A DNA stretch of 64,000 nt, from the NCBI RefSeq assembly GCF_016900355.1, contig NZ_JACJKA010000015.1, positions 25,918 through 89,917 of the forward strand, given 5' to 3'. The notes under the pieces are model-generated. The model saw only the letters and a program-made list of their open reading frames with translations, was not told the DNA's origin and did not search any database. This DNA is from Bacteroides mediterraneensis. GTDB lineage: Bacteria > Bacteroidota > Bacteroidia > Bacteroidales > Bacteroidaceae. The position numbers and the translations under genes were made by a program. This document shows positions 25,913-33,677 of the stretch, piece after piece; the stretch's first letter is position 1; every line of letters starts with the position of its first letter.

Positions 25913-26338
25913 ATGATGGTTGATCCCAAAGACGAATTAAATGCTATACCGGATTTCATAGAGAATATATTTCAAGTAACTCCACTCGATAATGATTGTG
26001 AAAGCATTGCTATGGCGATGGAACCGGTCTGTAATAACATTGCTGAACTTTTGGATGCAGGTTGTCACGAACAGGCGGCAAGGTTGTTTATACAGCTCAC
26101 CCTTGCTACTGCTAAGCATTTCATGTCCGACGAGCACTGGGCTTGTTTTGATGACAATTATACTCCGGATTATCTGTTGGGCGGATTGGTGGAACAGTTT
26201 CGTAGAAAGATAATGGAAAATGACTTTTCTAAAAATGCAATGGATATTCTTTGGCTGGGTAAGCAGGAACTTGCAGGTATGGAATCCGTCCGTGAATACG
26301 GTTATCCCTGTATTGATTTATACGATATGTTTTGGTAA
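25913..26338 (+). CDS. Hypothetical acidic protein of the element
   Basis: A 141- or 142-residue acidic, helical protein, depending on which of two adjacent ATGs (25913, 25916) is used. It has cysteines in the central helices (CESIAMAMEPVCNNIAELLDAGC) and an aromatic C-terminus (PCIDLYDMFW). No family is recognised and no signal peptide or membrane helix is seen. It has its own promoter and stands alone between regulatory genes, so a host-interaction or regulatory role is possible but unsupported. Confidence 0.55.
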   Translation: MMVDPKDELNAIPDFIENIFQVTPLDNDCESIAMAMEPVCNNIAELLDAGCHEQAARLFIQLTLATAKHFMSDEHWACFDDNYTPDYLLGGLVEQFRRKIMENDFSKNAMDILWLGKQELAGMESVREYGYPCIDLYDMFW

Positions 26339-26467
26339 GCATTTTCCTTAGTCGCTTTTTGTAGCTTTATCATTTTCAAATATACCATTTTGTCAATGTA
26401 TTATGCAGTTTCAACGATTTAAGGATGGATGGCTTTACCTATGCGAAGTCATACATATGGGTAATCA

Positions 26468-27346
26468 TTACTTTTTTACAGAGTTTTGTTCGATAGAACT
26501 ATAGGAAACCTCCCATGTCTTTATTCGTTTAGACAAAATATACTTTTTCCACACCATCCAACGAACCCTCCTCCATGACGGAACCTGAAATGTGCGGGCA
26601 AGAAACACTGCCCCAACCACTTCCGCACCAACCTGTTCCAGATTCCGGGCAAATCCGGTCAGGCTGCTTCCCGTAGTGAGAAGGTCATCTACGATCACCA
26701 CCTTTTTCCCTTGCAATGCCAGTGACATGGAGTAGTTTGCCATATCAACGCTCGACCGTTGGGCGGCAGTGTGCTTGCTTTCCCGGTTCCTAACGATTTC
26801 TATCAGATGCAGTCCGGATAGGGCATAGCCATGCCGTTCCAAATAATGGGCTATTTTAGCGAAACGCCTGTAATACCGTTCAGAGGTACTGCACGGCATG
26901 AATACCGCTGTCACATTCTCATGGACGGAAAGAACTTCAAATGCTTGTGAGAAATAGTCATGACATAATTCTTTCCCGTCCTTAAAGGCATATACATCCT
27001 GTACAAAGTCTGCCTGATCATCCCTCAGCCAGCTTTCATAGCGTTGGGGAAAATAATAGTCGGCACACACGCAACGTATTTTCCCGAAACGGAAAGCCCG
27101 CATCGGCCGTACGATGTCAAACAGTTCCGGGCACGTCAGCGCATACAACAAACCGGCATGTCTGCTCCCGGCCATTACGGCTTGTCCGGCTAATTCTTCC
27201 CTGTCTTCTTTTTTGTAGCAGGCCACAGCATGTTGGAGGAATGCCTTTGCCGCCTTTCGCCGCCAGTACCTGGCATAAGCCCATAGCCCAACAATGCATA
27301 AGACTACGCCTCCGTTTATCAATAGGGTCAGAATAAAATCATTCAT
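26468..27346 (-). CDS. ComF-like phosphoribosyltransferase with N-terminal membrane anchor
   Basis: A 292-residue protein. One N-terminal hydrophobic helix (about 5-24) is followed by a basic stretch and then a type I phosphoribosyltransferase domain. The PRPP-binding motif VVIVDDLLTTGSSLTG lies at about residues 216-231. The cysteine-rich zinc finger of classical ComF is not evident at the N-terminus, although CVCADYYFP (about 92-100) is in a similar place. ComF is linked to DNA uptake, but membrane-anchored versions on mobile elements have no assigned role. The gene is monocistronic. Confidence 0.75.
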   Translation of the reverse strand: MNDFILTLLINGGVVLCIVGLWAYARYWRRKAAKAFLQHAVACYKKEDREELAGQAVMAGSRHAGLLYALTCPELFDIVRPMRAFRFGKIRCVCADYYFPQRYESWLRDDQADFVQDVYAFKDGKELCHDYFSQAFEVLSVHENVTAVFMPCSTSERYYRRFAKIAHYLERHGYALSGLHLIEIVRNRESKHTAAQRSSVDMANYSMSLALQGKKVVIVDDLLTTGSSLTGFARNLEQVGAEVVGAVFLARTFQVPSWRRVRWMVWKKYILSKRIKTWEVSYSSIEQNSVKK

Positions 27347-27555
27347 GCCTTTGGGTAAGATTAGATATTACGACGGACTAAAATAGAGATTATTTGATAA
27401 ACTCCCCGCTTGGGATAGATGTTTTTAGTGAATATTTAGATTCACGCAGGCGAGCATACGCTTAAAAGGGAGCATTGTAGCCGCTTGAAAAATTTCAATT
27501 GAGTGAATTTGTTATGACATTTGATGCCATTGGCAGCCAGTTGCCGACATGCATT

Positions 27556-27585
27556 TTGGCAATACGGTTACAAATGCTATATTTG
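27556..27585 (+). promoter_or_regulatory. Promoter of the two-gene helix-turn-helix operon
   Basis: TTG at 27556-27558, a spacer of exactly 19 bp, and TATATTTG at 27578-27585 form a full Bacteroidetes promoter. It fixes the start of the next gene downstream of 27590. Confidence 0.7.
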
Positions 27586-27606
27586 TCTGACCTAAAAATG
27601 AAATGT

Positions 27607-27912
27607 ATGGAATTTGTATGTATAGAGGCTAAAACATTTGAAGATATGCGCATGGCTTTGGAATTGCTCAAGAAGAAAGTGGAAACGTTGTCTCAAAGAC
27701 ATTTGCCCAAGCGACTGGACAAATGGCTGGACAATCAGGAAGTATGCGCCATATTGCATATCTCGCCACGAACCTTGCAATCTTTGCGTAGCAACGGTAC
27801 TTTGTCTTACACCCAGATTGACCGCAGGACCTATTATCAGGAGCACGATATTATGAGATTATTAGGAATGACAGGCTGTAGACGTAAATCGAGAAAGGAG
27901 TCCGAAAGATGA
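27607..27912 (+). CDS. Helix-turn-helix protein, first of a pair
   Basis: A 101-residue protein (MEFVCIEAKTFEDM...). A helical N-terminus is followed by an HTH_17 domain: LDNQEVCAILHISPRTLQSLRSNGTLSYTQIDRRTYYQEHDIMRLL. The frame is open from 27499, but the promoter lies inside that extension, so the start is 27598 or, more likely, 27607. It overlaps the next gene as ATGA. Such HTH pairs next to an integrase commonly regulate excision in Bacteroides elements. Confidence 0.82.
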   Translation: MEFVCIEAKTFEDMRMALELLKKKVETLSQRHLPKRLDKWLDNQEVCAILHISPRTLQSLRSNGTLSYTQIDRRTYYQEHDIMRLLGMTGCRRKSRKESER

Positions 27913-28202
27913 GTAAAGTTATAATGCGTGACGATCCGCAGGCTATTGCGTTTTTCCAGGACATGAAGCATTTATCTGCTTTACTCGACATGCTGGAAAC
28001 CAATACGCGACCGATATTGAATGGAGAAAGTTTTCTGACTGACACCGAACTGGCACAGCACTTGAAATTGACAAAACGCACGTTACAGGAATATCGCAAT
28101 ACAGGAAAAATCCCGTTTTATCAAATAGGCGGTAAAATTCTGTATCGGGAAGCAGACATAGAAAAATTGCTTGTAGAGAACAGGCGGGAAGCTTTCCGGT
28201 AA
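27909..28202 (+). CDS. Helix-turn-helix protein, second of a pair (excisionase-like)
   Basis: A 97-residue protein with an HTH_17 domain: LTDTELAQHLKLTKRTLQEYRNTGKIPFYQIGGKILYREADIEKLL. It is coupled to the preceding HTH gene by a 4-bp overlap and followed by a strong terminator. Its location next to the integrase suggests a recombination directionality factor or its regulator. Confidence 0.82.
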   Translation: MSKVIMRDDPQAIAFFQDMKHLSALLDMLETNTRPILNGESFLTDTELAQHLKLTKRTLQEYRNTGKIPFYQIGGKILYREADIEKLLVENRREAFR

Positions 28203-28212
28203 AGAGAGATAA

Positions 28213-28259
28213 AAACCAGGAAGGATTGTCGTTATGAGAAACAATCCTTCCTGGTTTTG
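28213..28259. terminator. Bidirectional terminator between the HTH pair and the integrase
   Basis: A perfect 18-bp inverted repeat (28213-28230 with 28242-28259) with A-run and T-run on its two ends, placed between convergent genes. Confidence 0.88.
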
Positions 28260-28285
28260 TTATATTTCAGACTTCATGCAATATT

Positions 28286-29521
28286 TTAGCGGAATACTCC
28301 GGCCACTCCTTTCATGTCCTCCATAATGCTGTTGTCAAGCACCCGTGCGTAATGCTGGGTCATGCGTGTGGACGAATGTCCCAGCATTTTCGACACGTTC
28401 TGGATGGCAACATGGTTGGCGAGCGTCACCGTGGTCGCGAAGGTGTGCCGACTCACATGGACGGTCAGGCGTTTCTTTATATCGCATAAAGTAGCTATTT
28501 CCTTCAGATATTCATTCATCTTCTGATTCGACGGGATGGGCAGGCAAGGTGCGTCCGGATCTTTTTCGTTCCACCCCTTGTATTTCTCAAGAATAGCGAT
28601 GGCGGGCGGTAGCAACGGCACATTACTCGTACAGGTTTCCTTGTTCGTCGTGATTTTCACCCTCGACTTGTGTATCCACAGCTTCCCGTTGTTGTCCCGG
28701 TACAGGTGTATGGGACGCAGCGTGCTCACATCTATGTACGAGAGCCCGGTATAGCAGCAGAATAGGAAGAAGTCCTTCACATGGTTCAGCCGTTCCGTCG
28801 AAAACTCCTTCTCCATGATTCGTTGCAGTTCGTCCAGTGTGAGGAAAGTCGGGCACGTCTCTTCTTTCTTGAACAGCCGTTTCCGTTTGCCTACCAGCGG
28901 ATCAAAGTTCAGCCACCCGTTATCCCTGGCTATGCCCAATACCTTGCGGAAGCAGCTCATGTATTTGGTGAGTGTATTCTGCGAGAGTTTCCTCTCCGTC
29001 CGCAAGTGCATTTCAAATGTGTCAATGAATTCCCCGTTCAGTTCGTAAAACGTGATGTCCTCCTTCTTATAGAATTCCTTTACTACTGTTTTCAGCGATT
29101 CGTAGCAGTTGTCATAGCGGGAGATAGTAGACGGTTGGTATTCCTGCCCAATAAGAGAGCGCCAGTCATCAATACACTTTTTCATTGTTTCCACAACCAA
29201 ATGTCTTTCCTCCTTAGAGAACAGCTTGACCAGCATGTTTTTGGGAGTGATCAGCGCATCCCGGCAGAGCAGTTCCTTATGGATTTGATACAGCCGTACT
29301 TTCAGAGCCTCTATGTAGCTATTCAGTTCCAAGGACACACGGTCCTTTCCCTTGCTGCATCCCTTCAGGTTGTTCCACAGATGGATGGGTACAGAACGCT
29401 GGATACGTATCTCATCCTGTTGCCCGTTGATGGTTATCCGGAGGAACACCGGAGCCTCGCCGTTTTTCTTCAGCCTGCTCTTGCGGATGAAGAACAAAAT
29501 CTTCATTGAATCCTGTTTCAT
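28286..29521 (-). CDS. Tyrosine recombinase (element integrase)
   Basis: A 411-residue integrase with an arm-binding N-terminus, a SAM-like core-binding domain (about 105-215) and a catalytic domain. Visible catalytic residues are K285, H355 and R358 (HVSRHTF), H382 (MLGHSS) and the nucleophile Y391 (QHYARV). At the site of the first arginine the sequence reads YTGLSYIDV, with Ser261 in its place, as is known for IntDOT of CTnDOT. It is transcribed away from the tRNA-Asp gene, which it faces at 240 bp, so it defines the element end. Integration at this tRNA gene region is inferred. Confidence 0.9.
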   Translation of the reverse strand: MKQDSMKILFFIRKSRLKKNGEAPVFLRITINGQQDEIRIQRSVPIHLWNNLKGCSKGKDRVSLELNSYIEALKVRLYQIHKELLCRDALITPKNMLVKLFSKEERHLVVETMKKCIDDWRSLIGQEYQPSTISRYDNCYESLKTVVKEFYKKEDITFYELNGEFIDTFEMHLRTERKLSQNTLTKYMSCFRKVLGIARDNGWLNFDPLVGKRKRLFKKEETCPTFLTLDELQRIMEKEFSTERLNHVKDFFLFCCYTGLSYIDVSTLRPIHLYRDNNGKLWIHKSRVKITTNKETCTSNVPLLPPAIAILEKYKGWNEKDPDAPCLPIPSNQKMNEYLKEIATLCDIKKRLTVHVSRHTFATTVTLANHVAIQNVSKMLGHSSTRMTQHYARVLDNSIMEDMKGVAGVFR

Positions 29522-29542
29522 TTCACCTTGTTTTTAGCGTTA

Positions 29543-29550
29543 CAAAATTA
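29543..29550 (-). promoter_or_regulatory. -7 promoter element of the integrase gene
   Basis: On the minus strand TAATTTTG fits TAnnTTTG, 22 bp before the integrase start. There is no clear -33 TTG. Confidence 0.5.
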
Positions 29551-29703
29551 GCAAAATAGGGAACAGGTAAATCCTATACAAAAATATGAAAATCAACGAA
29601 GTATGATACATTCCAGGTGCTTTTTTCAGTGACCCTAAAAAGGACCCTGAATTTGCCCCTCATAACTTCTCTAAAACGCTATTTTTTGCCGCCCGAAAAC
29701 CAA

Positions 29704-29740
29704 TAAAAAAGCCCTAATTCCGTTGGGAATCAGAGCTTTT
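29704..29740 (-). terminator. Terminator downstream of tRNA-Asp
   Basis: On the minus strand a stem of about 14 bp with some G-T pairs (AAAGCTCTGATTCC pairing with GGAATTAGGGCTTT) is followed by a T-run. It lies 24 bp after the tRNA 3' end. The element boundary probably lies to its left. Confidence 0.75.
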
Positions 29741-29763
29741 CCTAATTCTGCTTTTTCGAGTTG

Positions 29764-29837
29764 CGGTGCGTACGGGACTCGAACCCGTGACCCCATGCGT
29801 GACAGGCATGTATTCTAACCAACTGAACTAACGCACC
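29764..29837 (-). tRNA. tRNA-Asp (anticodon GTC)
   Basis: A 74-base tRNA with acceptor stem GGTGCGT/ACGCACC, D-arm TTCAGTTGGTTAGAA, anticodon loop CTGTCAC giving GTC, and T-loop GGGTTCGAGTCCC. Discriminator base is G; CCA is not encoded. Its 3' end points to the integrase, the usual geometry for an element attached at a tRNA gene. Confidence 0.97.
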
Positions 29838-29876
29838 ATTAAGTTTTTTCGTTGCTTTCTCTCTCGATTGCGGTTG

Positions 29877-29906
29877 CAAAGGTAGTACAATTTTTTGAAC
29901 CTGCAA
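29877..29906 (-). promoter_or_regulatory. Promoter of tRNA-Asp
   Basis: On the minus strand TTG (29904-29906), a 19-bp spacer and TACCTTTG (29877-29884) form a full Bacteroidetes promoter 39 bp before the tRNA 5' end. Confidence 0.85.
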
Positions 29907-30054
29907 TAGCTTCGTGAAAAATTTTTCAACAGGAGACTTATACAGGAAATATAAGAAATAGGAAAAAACAGGCTCTCCCACTCCATCTTGTCAGAAAAAG
30001 AAAGCAGACGCCAAACTTTCCGTTGCGTTTATTAGGAGATTGATTATAATTCGT

Positions 30055-30062
30055 TACTTTTG
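30055..30062 (+). promoter_or_regulatory. -7 promoter element of the his operon
   Basis: TACTTTTG fits TAnnTTTG, 38 bp before the hisH start. No TTG is seen at the standard distance. Confidence 0.5.
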
Positions 30063-30100
30063 CAAAAACAATTTTTTCTCATAAAAAACAATACAGAAGA

Positions 30101-30691
30101 ATGAAAATTGCCATCATCAAATACAACGCCGGCAACCTTTTTTCGGTGGATTGTGCCTTGAAACGGCTGGGCGTGGAACCTGTCATTACCCACGATAAGG
30201 AAACGCTGCTCAGTGCCGACAAGGTGATTTTTCCGGGAGTGGGCGAAGCACGCACCACCATGGACTACCTGAAGGGATGCGGACTGGACCAACTCATCAA
30301 AGACCTCAAACAGCCGGTACTGGGTATCTGCTTAGGCATGCAGCTGCTTTGCCGCCATTCTGAGGAAGGCGACGTAGACTGTCTGGGAATCTTCGACGCG
30401 GAAGTGAAGAAATTCCAGCCGACCCATCCGGAAGAAAAGGTACCCCATATGGGATGGAACACGCTCTCACACCTTCGCAGCCCATTGTTCCAAGGACTTA
30501 AAGAGGAAGAATTCGTGTATTTCGTCCATAGTTTCTATGTGCCGGTCAACGAGTTTACTGCTGCCACTACGGAATATATCACTCCCTTCGGTGCAGCATT
30601 GCACAAGGACAATTTCTATGCTACCCAGTTCCACCCGGAAAAGAGCGGAAAGGTGGGCGAATGCATCCTGCGCAACTTCCTGAATCTATAA
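30101..30691 (+). CDS. hisH: Imidazole glycerol phosphate synthase, glutaminase subunit HisH
   Basis: A 196-residue class I glutamine amidotransferase. The nucleophile elbow GICLGMQLLC holds the catalytic cysteine; the His and Glu are in FHPEKSG near residue 178-182. It supplies ammonia to HisF for histidine biosynthesis and links to purine synthesis through AICAR. It is the first gene of hisH-hisA-hisF-hisIE, with short gaps. Length is normal. Confidence 0.96.
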   Translation: MKIAIIKYNAGNLFSVDCALKRLGVEPVITHDKETLLSADKVIFPGVGEARTTMDYLKGCGLDQLIKDLKQPVLGICLGMQLLCRHSEEGDVDCLGIFDAEVKKFQPTHPEEKVPHMGWNTLSHLRSPLFQGLKEEEFVYFVHSFYVPVNEFTAATTEYITPFGAALHKDNFYATQFHPEKSGKVGECILRNFLNL

Positions 30692-30721
30692 TCTTTTACT
30701 CAATTTGCATAAGAACATCCT

Positions 30722-31444
30722 ATGATAGAACTTATACCTGCCATCGACGTCATCGACGGCAAATGCGTGCGGCTTTCACAAGGAGACTACCAGTCGAAAA
30801 AGGTGTACAACGAGAATCCCGTGGAAGTGGCCAAGATGTTTGAAGCACACGGCATCCAGCGGCTGCATGTGGTGGACCTGGATGGAGCGGCTTCCAAACA
30901 TATCGTAAATTATAAGGTACTGGAGGCGTTGGCCGGACAGACCTCACTGGTCATCGACTTCGGCGGAGGTATCAAAAGTGACGAAGACCTGCACATCGCT
31001 TTCGAGAGCGGGGCGCGGATGGTCACCTTGGGCAGCATTGCCGTGAAAGAGCCGGATACGTTCGGCCGATGGATGGAGGCTTACGGTAGTGAGCGGATTA
31101 TCTTAGGAGCGGATGCCAAGGACGGAAAAATCGCCGTGAACGGCTGGCTGGAATGCAGCCGGATGGAACTGATGCCGTTTCTCGACGAATACATTAAGAA
31201 GGGTGTCACCAAAGTGCTCTGCACGGACATCTCCCGCGACGGCATGCTCAACGGCCCGTCCATCGACTTATACAAGGAAATTATCCAAGCACATCCCGAC
31301 CTGCACCTGATTGCCAGCGGAGGTATCAGTGGCATGAAAGACATTGAAGCGCTGGAAGAGGCCGGCATCCCGGCGGTAGTGTTCGGAAAGGCTTTTTACG
31401 AAGGGCGAATCACCCTGAACGACTTAAAGGCTTTCCTACCTTAA
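30722..31444 (+). CDS. hisA: ProFAR isomerase HisA
   Basis: A 240-residue TIM-barrel enzyme. [14 protein letters not shown] carries the catalytic aspartate of the first strand, and the second is in [13 protein letters not shown]. Phosphate sites are DFGGGI and ASGGIS. It converts ProFAR to PRFAR in histidine synthesis. Gap to hisH is 30 bp and to hisF 22 bp. Confidence 0.96.
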   Translation: MIELIPAIDVIDGKCVRLSQGDYQSKKVYNENPVEVAKMFEAHGIQRLHVVDLDGAASKHIVNYKVLEALAGQTSLVIDFGGGIKSDEDLHIAFESGARMVTLGSIAVKEPDTFGRWMEAYGSERIILGADAKDGKIAVNGWLECSRMELMPFLDEYIKKGVTKVLCTDISRDGMLNGPSIDLYKEIIQAHPDLHLIASGGISGMKDIEALEEAGIPAVVFGKAFYEGRITLNDLKAFLP

Positions 31445-31466
31445 AACTTATTCAAGAAACAGAACT

Positions 31467-32222
31467 ATGTTAGCAAAGAGAATCATACCTTGTCTGGACA
31501 TCAAGGACGGACAGACAGTGAAAGGAACCAACTTCGTCAACCTGCGGCAAGCCGGTGACCCGGTGGAACTGGGAAAGGCGTACAGCGAACAGGGGGCAGA
31601 CGAGCTGGTCTACCTGGACATCACGGCCAGCCACGAAGGCCGCAAAACATTTACGGAACTGGTGAAACGCATCTCGGCGGAAATCAATATTCCGTTCACC
31701 GTGGGGGGCGGCATCCATGAACTAAGCGATGTGGAACGACTTCTGAACGCCGGAGCAGACAAGGTGTCCATCAACTCCTCTGCCCTCCGCAACCCGCAGC
31801 TCATCGACGACATAGCCCTTCACTTCGGGTCGCAGGTGTGCGTGGTAGCCATCGATGCACGCCAGACTCCGCAGGGTTGGAAATGTTACCTCAACGGAGG
31901 ACGACTGGAGACCGACCGTTTCCTGATGGAATGGGCGGAAGAAGCCAACAGCCGGGGCGCGGGAGAAATCCTGTTCACCAGCATGGATCACGACGGGGTG
32001 AAGGAAGGCTATGCCAATGAGGCACTGGCCGAACTGGCCGACCGACTGTCCATCCCGGTCATCGCTTCGGGAGGCGCCGGCAAGAAAGAACACTTCCGCG
32101 ATGCATTTACACTGGGAAAAGCCAATGCAGCACTTGCGGCCAGTGTTTTTCACTTCGGAGAGATACGAATTCCCGAATTAAAAGATTACCTTTGCCAAGA
32201 AGGCGTGACCGTACGCAGATAA
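31467..32222 (+). CDS. hisF: Imidazole glycerol phosphate synthase, cyclase subunit HisF
   Basis: A 251-residue TIM barrel. [14 protein letters not shown] holds the first catalytic aspartate, and [12 protein letters not shown] the second. FTVGGGI and ASGGAGK are the phosphate-binding loops. It forms a complex with HisH and makes imidazole glycerol phosphate and AICAR. Length is typical. Confidence 0.96.
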   Translation: MLAKRIIPCLDIKDGQTVKGTNFVNLRQAGDPVELGKAYSEQGADELVYLDITASHEGRKTFTELVKRISAEINIPFTVGGGIHELSDVERLLNAGADKVSINSSALRNPQLIDDIALHFGSQVCVVAIDARQTPQGWKCYLNGGRLETDRFLMEWAEEANSRGAGEILFTSMDHDGVKEGYANEALAELADRLSIPVIASGGAGKKEHFRDAFTLGKANAALAASVFHFGEIRIPELKDYLCQEGVTVRR

Positions 32223-32261
32223 AGACATTTTTAACCACTAATTATACAAAAGCAAGAAATT

Positions 32262-32873
32262 ATGGAACTGGATTTTGACAAAATGAATGGCCTGATTCCG
32301 GCCATCATTCAAGATAACTACACACAGAAAGTATTGATGCTGGGCTTCATGAACAAGGAAGCCTATGAGAAGACCGTAAAAACGGGAAAGGTAACTTTCT
32401 TCAGCCGCACGAAAAACCGCCTGTGGACCAAGGGCGAACAGAGTGGCAACTTCCTGCACGTGGTATCCATCAAGGCGGACTGTGACAACGACACCCTGCT
32501 CATCATGGTACACCCGGACGGCCCAGTCTGCCATACAGGAACCGATACTTGCTGGGGCGAAAAAAACGAGCAGGACATCATGTTCCTGAAGGAACTGCAG
32601 GATTTTATTGACCGCCGGCGCCAAGAAATGCCGGAAAAGTCCTACACTACCAGTCTGTTCAATTCGGGGGTCAACAAGATGGCACAGAAAGTGGGTGAAG
32701 AAGCGGTAGAAACAGTCATCGAGGCTTGCAACGGTACTGATGAACGCCTGATTTATGAAGGAGCCGACCTGCTGTATCACCTGATTGTGTTGCTCACCTA
32801 CAAAGGTTACCGCATCGAAGACTTGGCCCGTGAACTGAAAGAACGCCACAGCGCGACCTGGAAAAAACATTAA
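32262..32873 (+). CDS. hisI: Bifunctional HisI/HisE (PR-AMP cyclohydrolase / PR-ATP pyrophosphatase)
   Basis: A 203-residue fusion. The cyclohydrolase part (about 1-105) has the metal and catalytic motifs GKVTFFSRTKNRLWTKGEQSGN and CDNDTLL and the cysteines of CHTGTDTCWG. The pyrophosphatase part (about 110-203) has KVGEEAVETVIEACNG and ADLLYHLIVLL with the acidic metal ligands. The two steps are the second and third of histidine synthesis. The stop codon overlaps the ftsE start. Confidence 0.95.
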   Translation: MELDFDKMNGLIPAIIQDNYTQKVLMLGFMNKEAYEKTVKTGKVTFFSRTKNRLWTKGEQSGNFLHVVSIKADCDNDTLLIMVHPDGPVCHTGTDTCWGEKNEQDIMFLKELQDFIDRRRQEMPEKSYTTSLFNSGVNKMAQKVGEEAVETVIEACNGTDERLIYEGADLLYHLIVLLTYKGYRIEDLARELKERHSATWKKH

Positions 32874-33562
32874 TGCAAAGCATGGAAGAACAACCGCTTA
32901 TCACATATCAGCATGTCAGCATCAGCCTGCAGGGACAGGAAATCCTTTCTGACGTGAACTTCGAACTGAAGAAGGGGGAATTTGTCTACCTTATCGGGAA
33001 GGTGGGCAGCGGAAAATCCACTTTCCTGAAAACTCTCTACGGAGAAGTGGACATCAACGATGGAGAGGCACAAGTTTTAGGCTACTCTATCCGCCAGCTG
33101 AAACGAAAAGACCTCCCTACCCTGCGCCGGAAACTGGGCATCGTATTCCAAGATTTCCAGTTGCTGACTGACCGTACCGTACACGAAAATTTAAAGTTCG
33201 TGCTCAAGGCTACAGGATGGAAAAGCCGTACGGAAATAGAAAAGCGAATCGAAGAAGTGCTGCGGCAGGTAGGCATGGAAAATAAAGGATACAAAATGCC
33301 CAACGAGCTTTCAGGGGGTGAACAGCAACGCATCGTCATCGCACGGGCCATCCTGAACCAGCCGGACATCATCTTGGCTGATGAACCGACGGGTAACCTC
33401 GACGTGGAGACCGGACGGCACATTGTGGAACTATTGCAGGATATCTGCCGGCAAGGATCGGCCATCATCATGACCACACACAACCTGAGCCTGCTGTCGG
33501 AATATCCAGGAAAAGTGTACAAATGTGAGCATCATCACTTGACAGAAACCGAAAATTCATAA
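32873..33562 (+). CDS. ftsE: ABC-type ATPase FtsE
   Basis: A 229-residue ATP-binding cassette protein with Walker A GKVGSGKST, Q-loop VFQDFQ, signature LSGGEQQR and Walker B IILADEPTGNLD, then the H-loop TTHN. The pattern around the Walker A and the DFQLLTDRTVHENL segment is that of FtsE, which with FtsX controls cell-wall hydrolases at division. No ftsX is adjacent. It overlaps hisI by one base, so it may be expressed with the his operon; ATG at 32882 is an alternative start. Confidence 0.88.
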   Translation: MQSMEEQPLITYQHVSISLQGQEILSDVNFELKKGEFVYLIGKVGSGKSTFLKTLYGEVDINDGEAQVLGYSIRQLKRKDLPTLRRKLGIVFQDFQLLTDRTVHENLKFVLKATGWKSRTEIEKRIEEVLRQVGMENKGYKMPNELSGGEQQRIVIARAILNQPDIILADEPTGNLDVETGRHIVELLQDICRQGSAIIMTTHNLSLLSEYPGKVYKCEHHHLTETENS

Positions 33563-33622
33563 AAAAGACAAAGGAGCAAAAGGAATTTCGCCAAAATGAA
33601 CTTAAAATAGGGTTTTTATTAC

Positions 33623-33630
33623 TACATTTG
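33623..33630 (+). promoter_or_regulatory. -7 promoter element of lysC
   Basis: TACATTTG matches TAnnTTTG, 47 bp before the lysC start. Confidence 0.55.
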
Positions 33631-33677
33631 CTCCCGAAAATAATTAATTATAAAACATTTTAAATTCGAAACGTAAA

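Larger units (their letters stand above)
1..29700. mobile_element. Integrative (probably conjugative) element, right part
   Basis: The right boundary is inferred to lie between the integrase promoter (about 29550) and the terminator of the tRNA-Asp gene (about 29704). The left boundary is outside the window. Visible content is a type VI secretion operon, an IS982 copy, small cargo genes, DUF3945/DUF4099 proteins, topoisomerase III, a PRTRC cassette, excisionase-like proteins and a tyrosine integrase at the tRNA-proximal end. Subtype iii type VI secretion loci of gut Bacteroidales are known to ride on conjugative elements. No tra, mobilisation or coupling-protein gene is in this part, so conjugation ability is inferred. 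Base composition is mosaic: AT-rich cargo at 10.7-15.4 kb and GC-rich genes at 16-25 kb. Confidence 0.7.

Noticed and set aside
26468..27346. Toxin-antitoxin partner for the ComF-like gene
   Set aside because: No small neighbouring gene is coupled to it; the adjacent genes have their own promoters or face the other way.
28781..29509. 242-codon plus-strand frame
   Set aside because: It is the shadow of the integrase gene, which has all catalytic motifs on the other strand.
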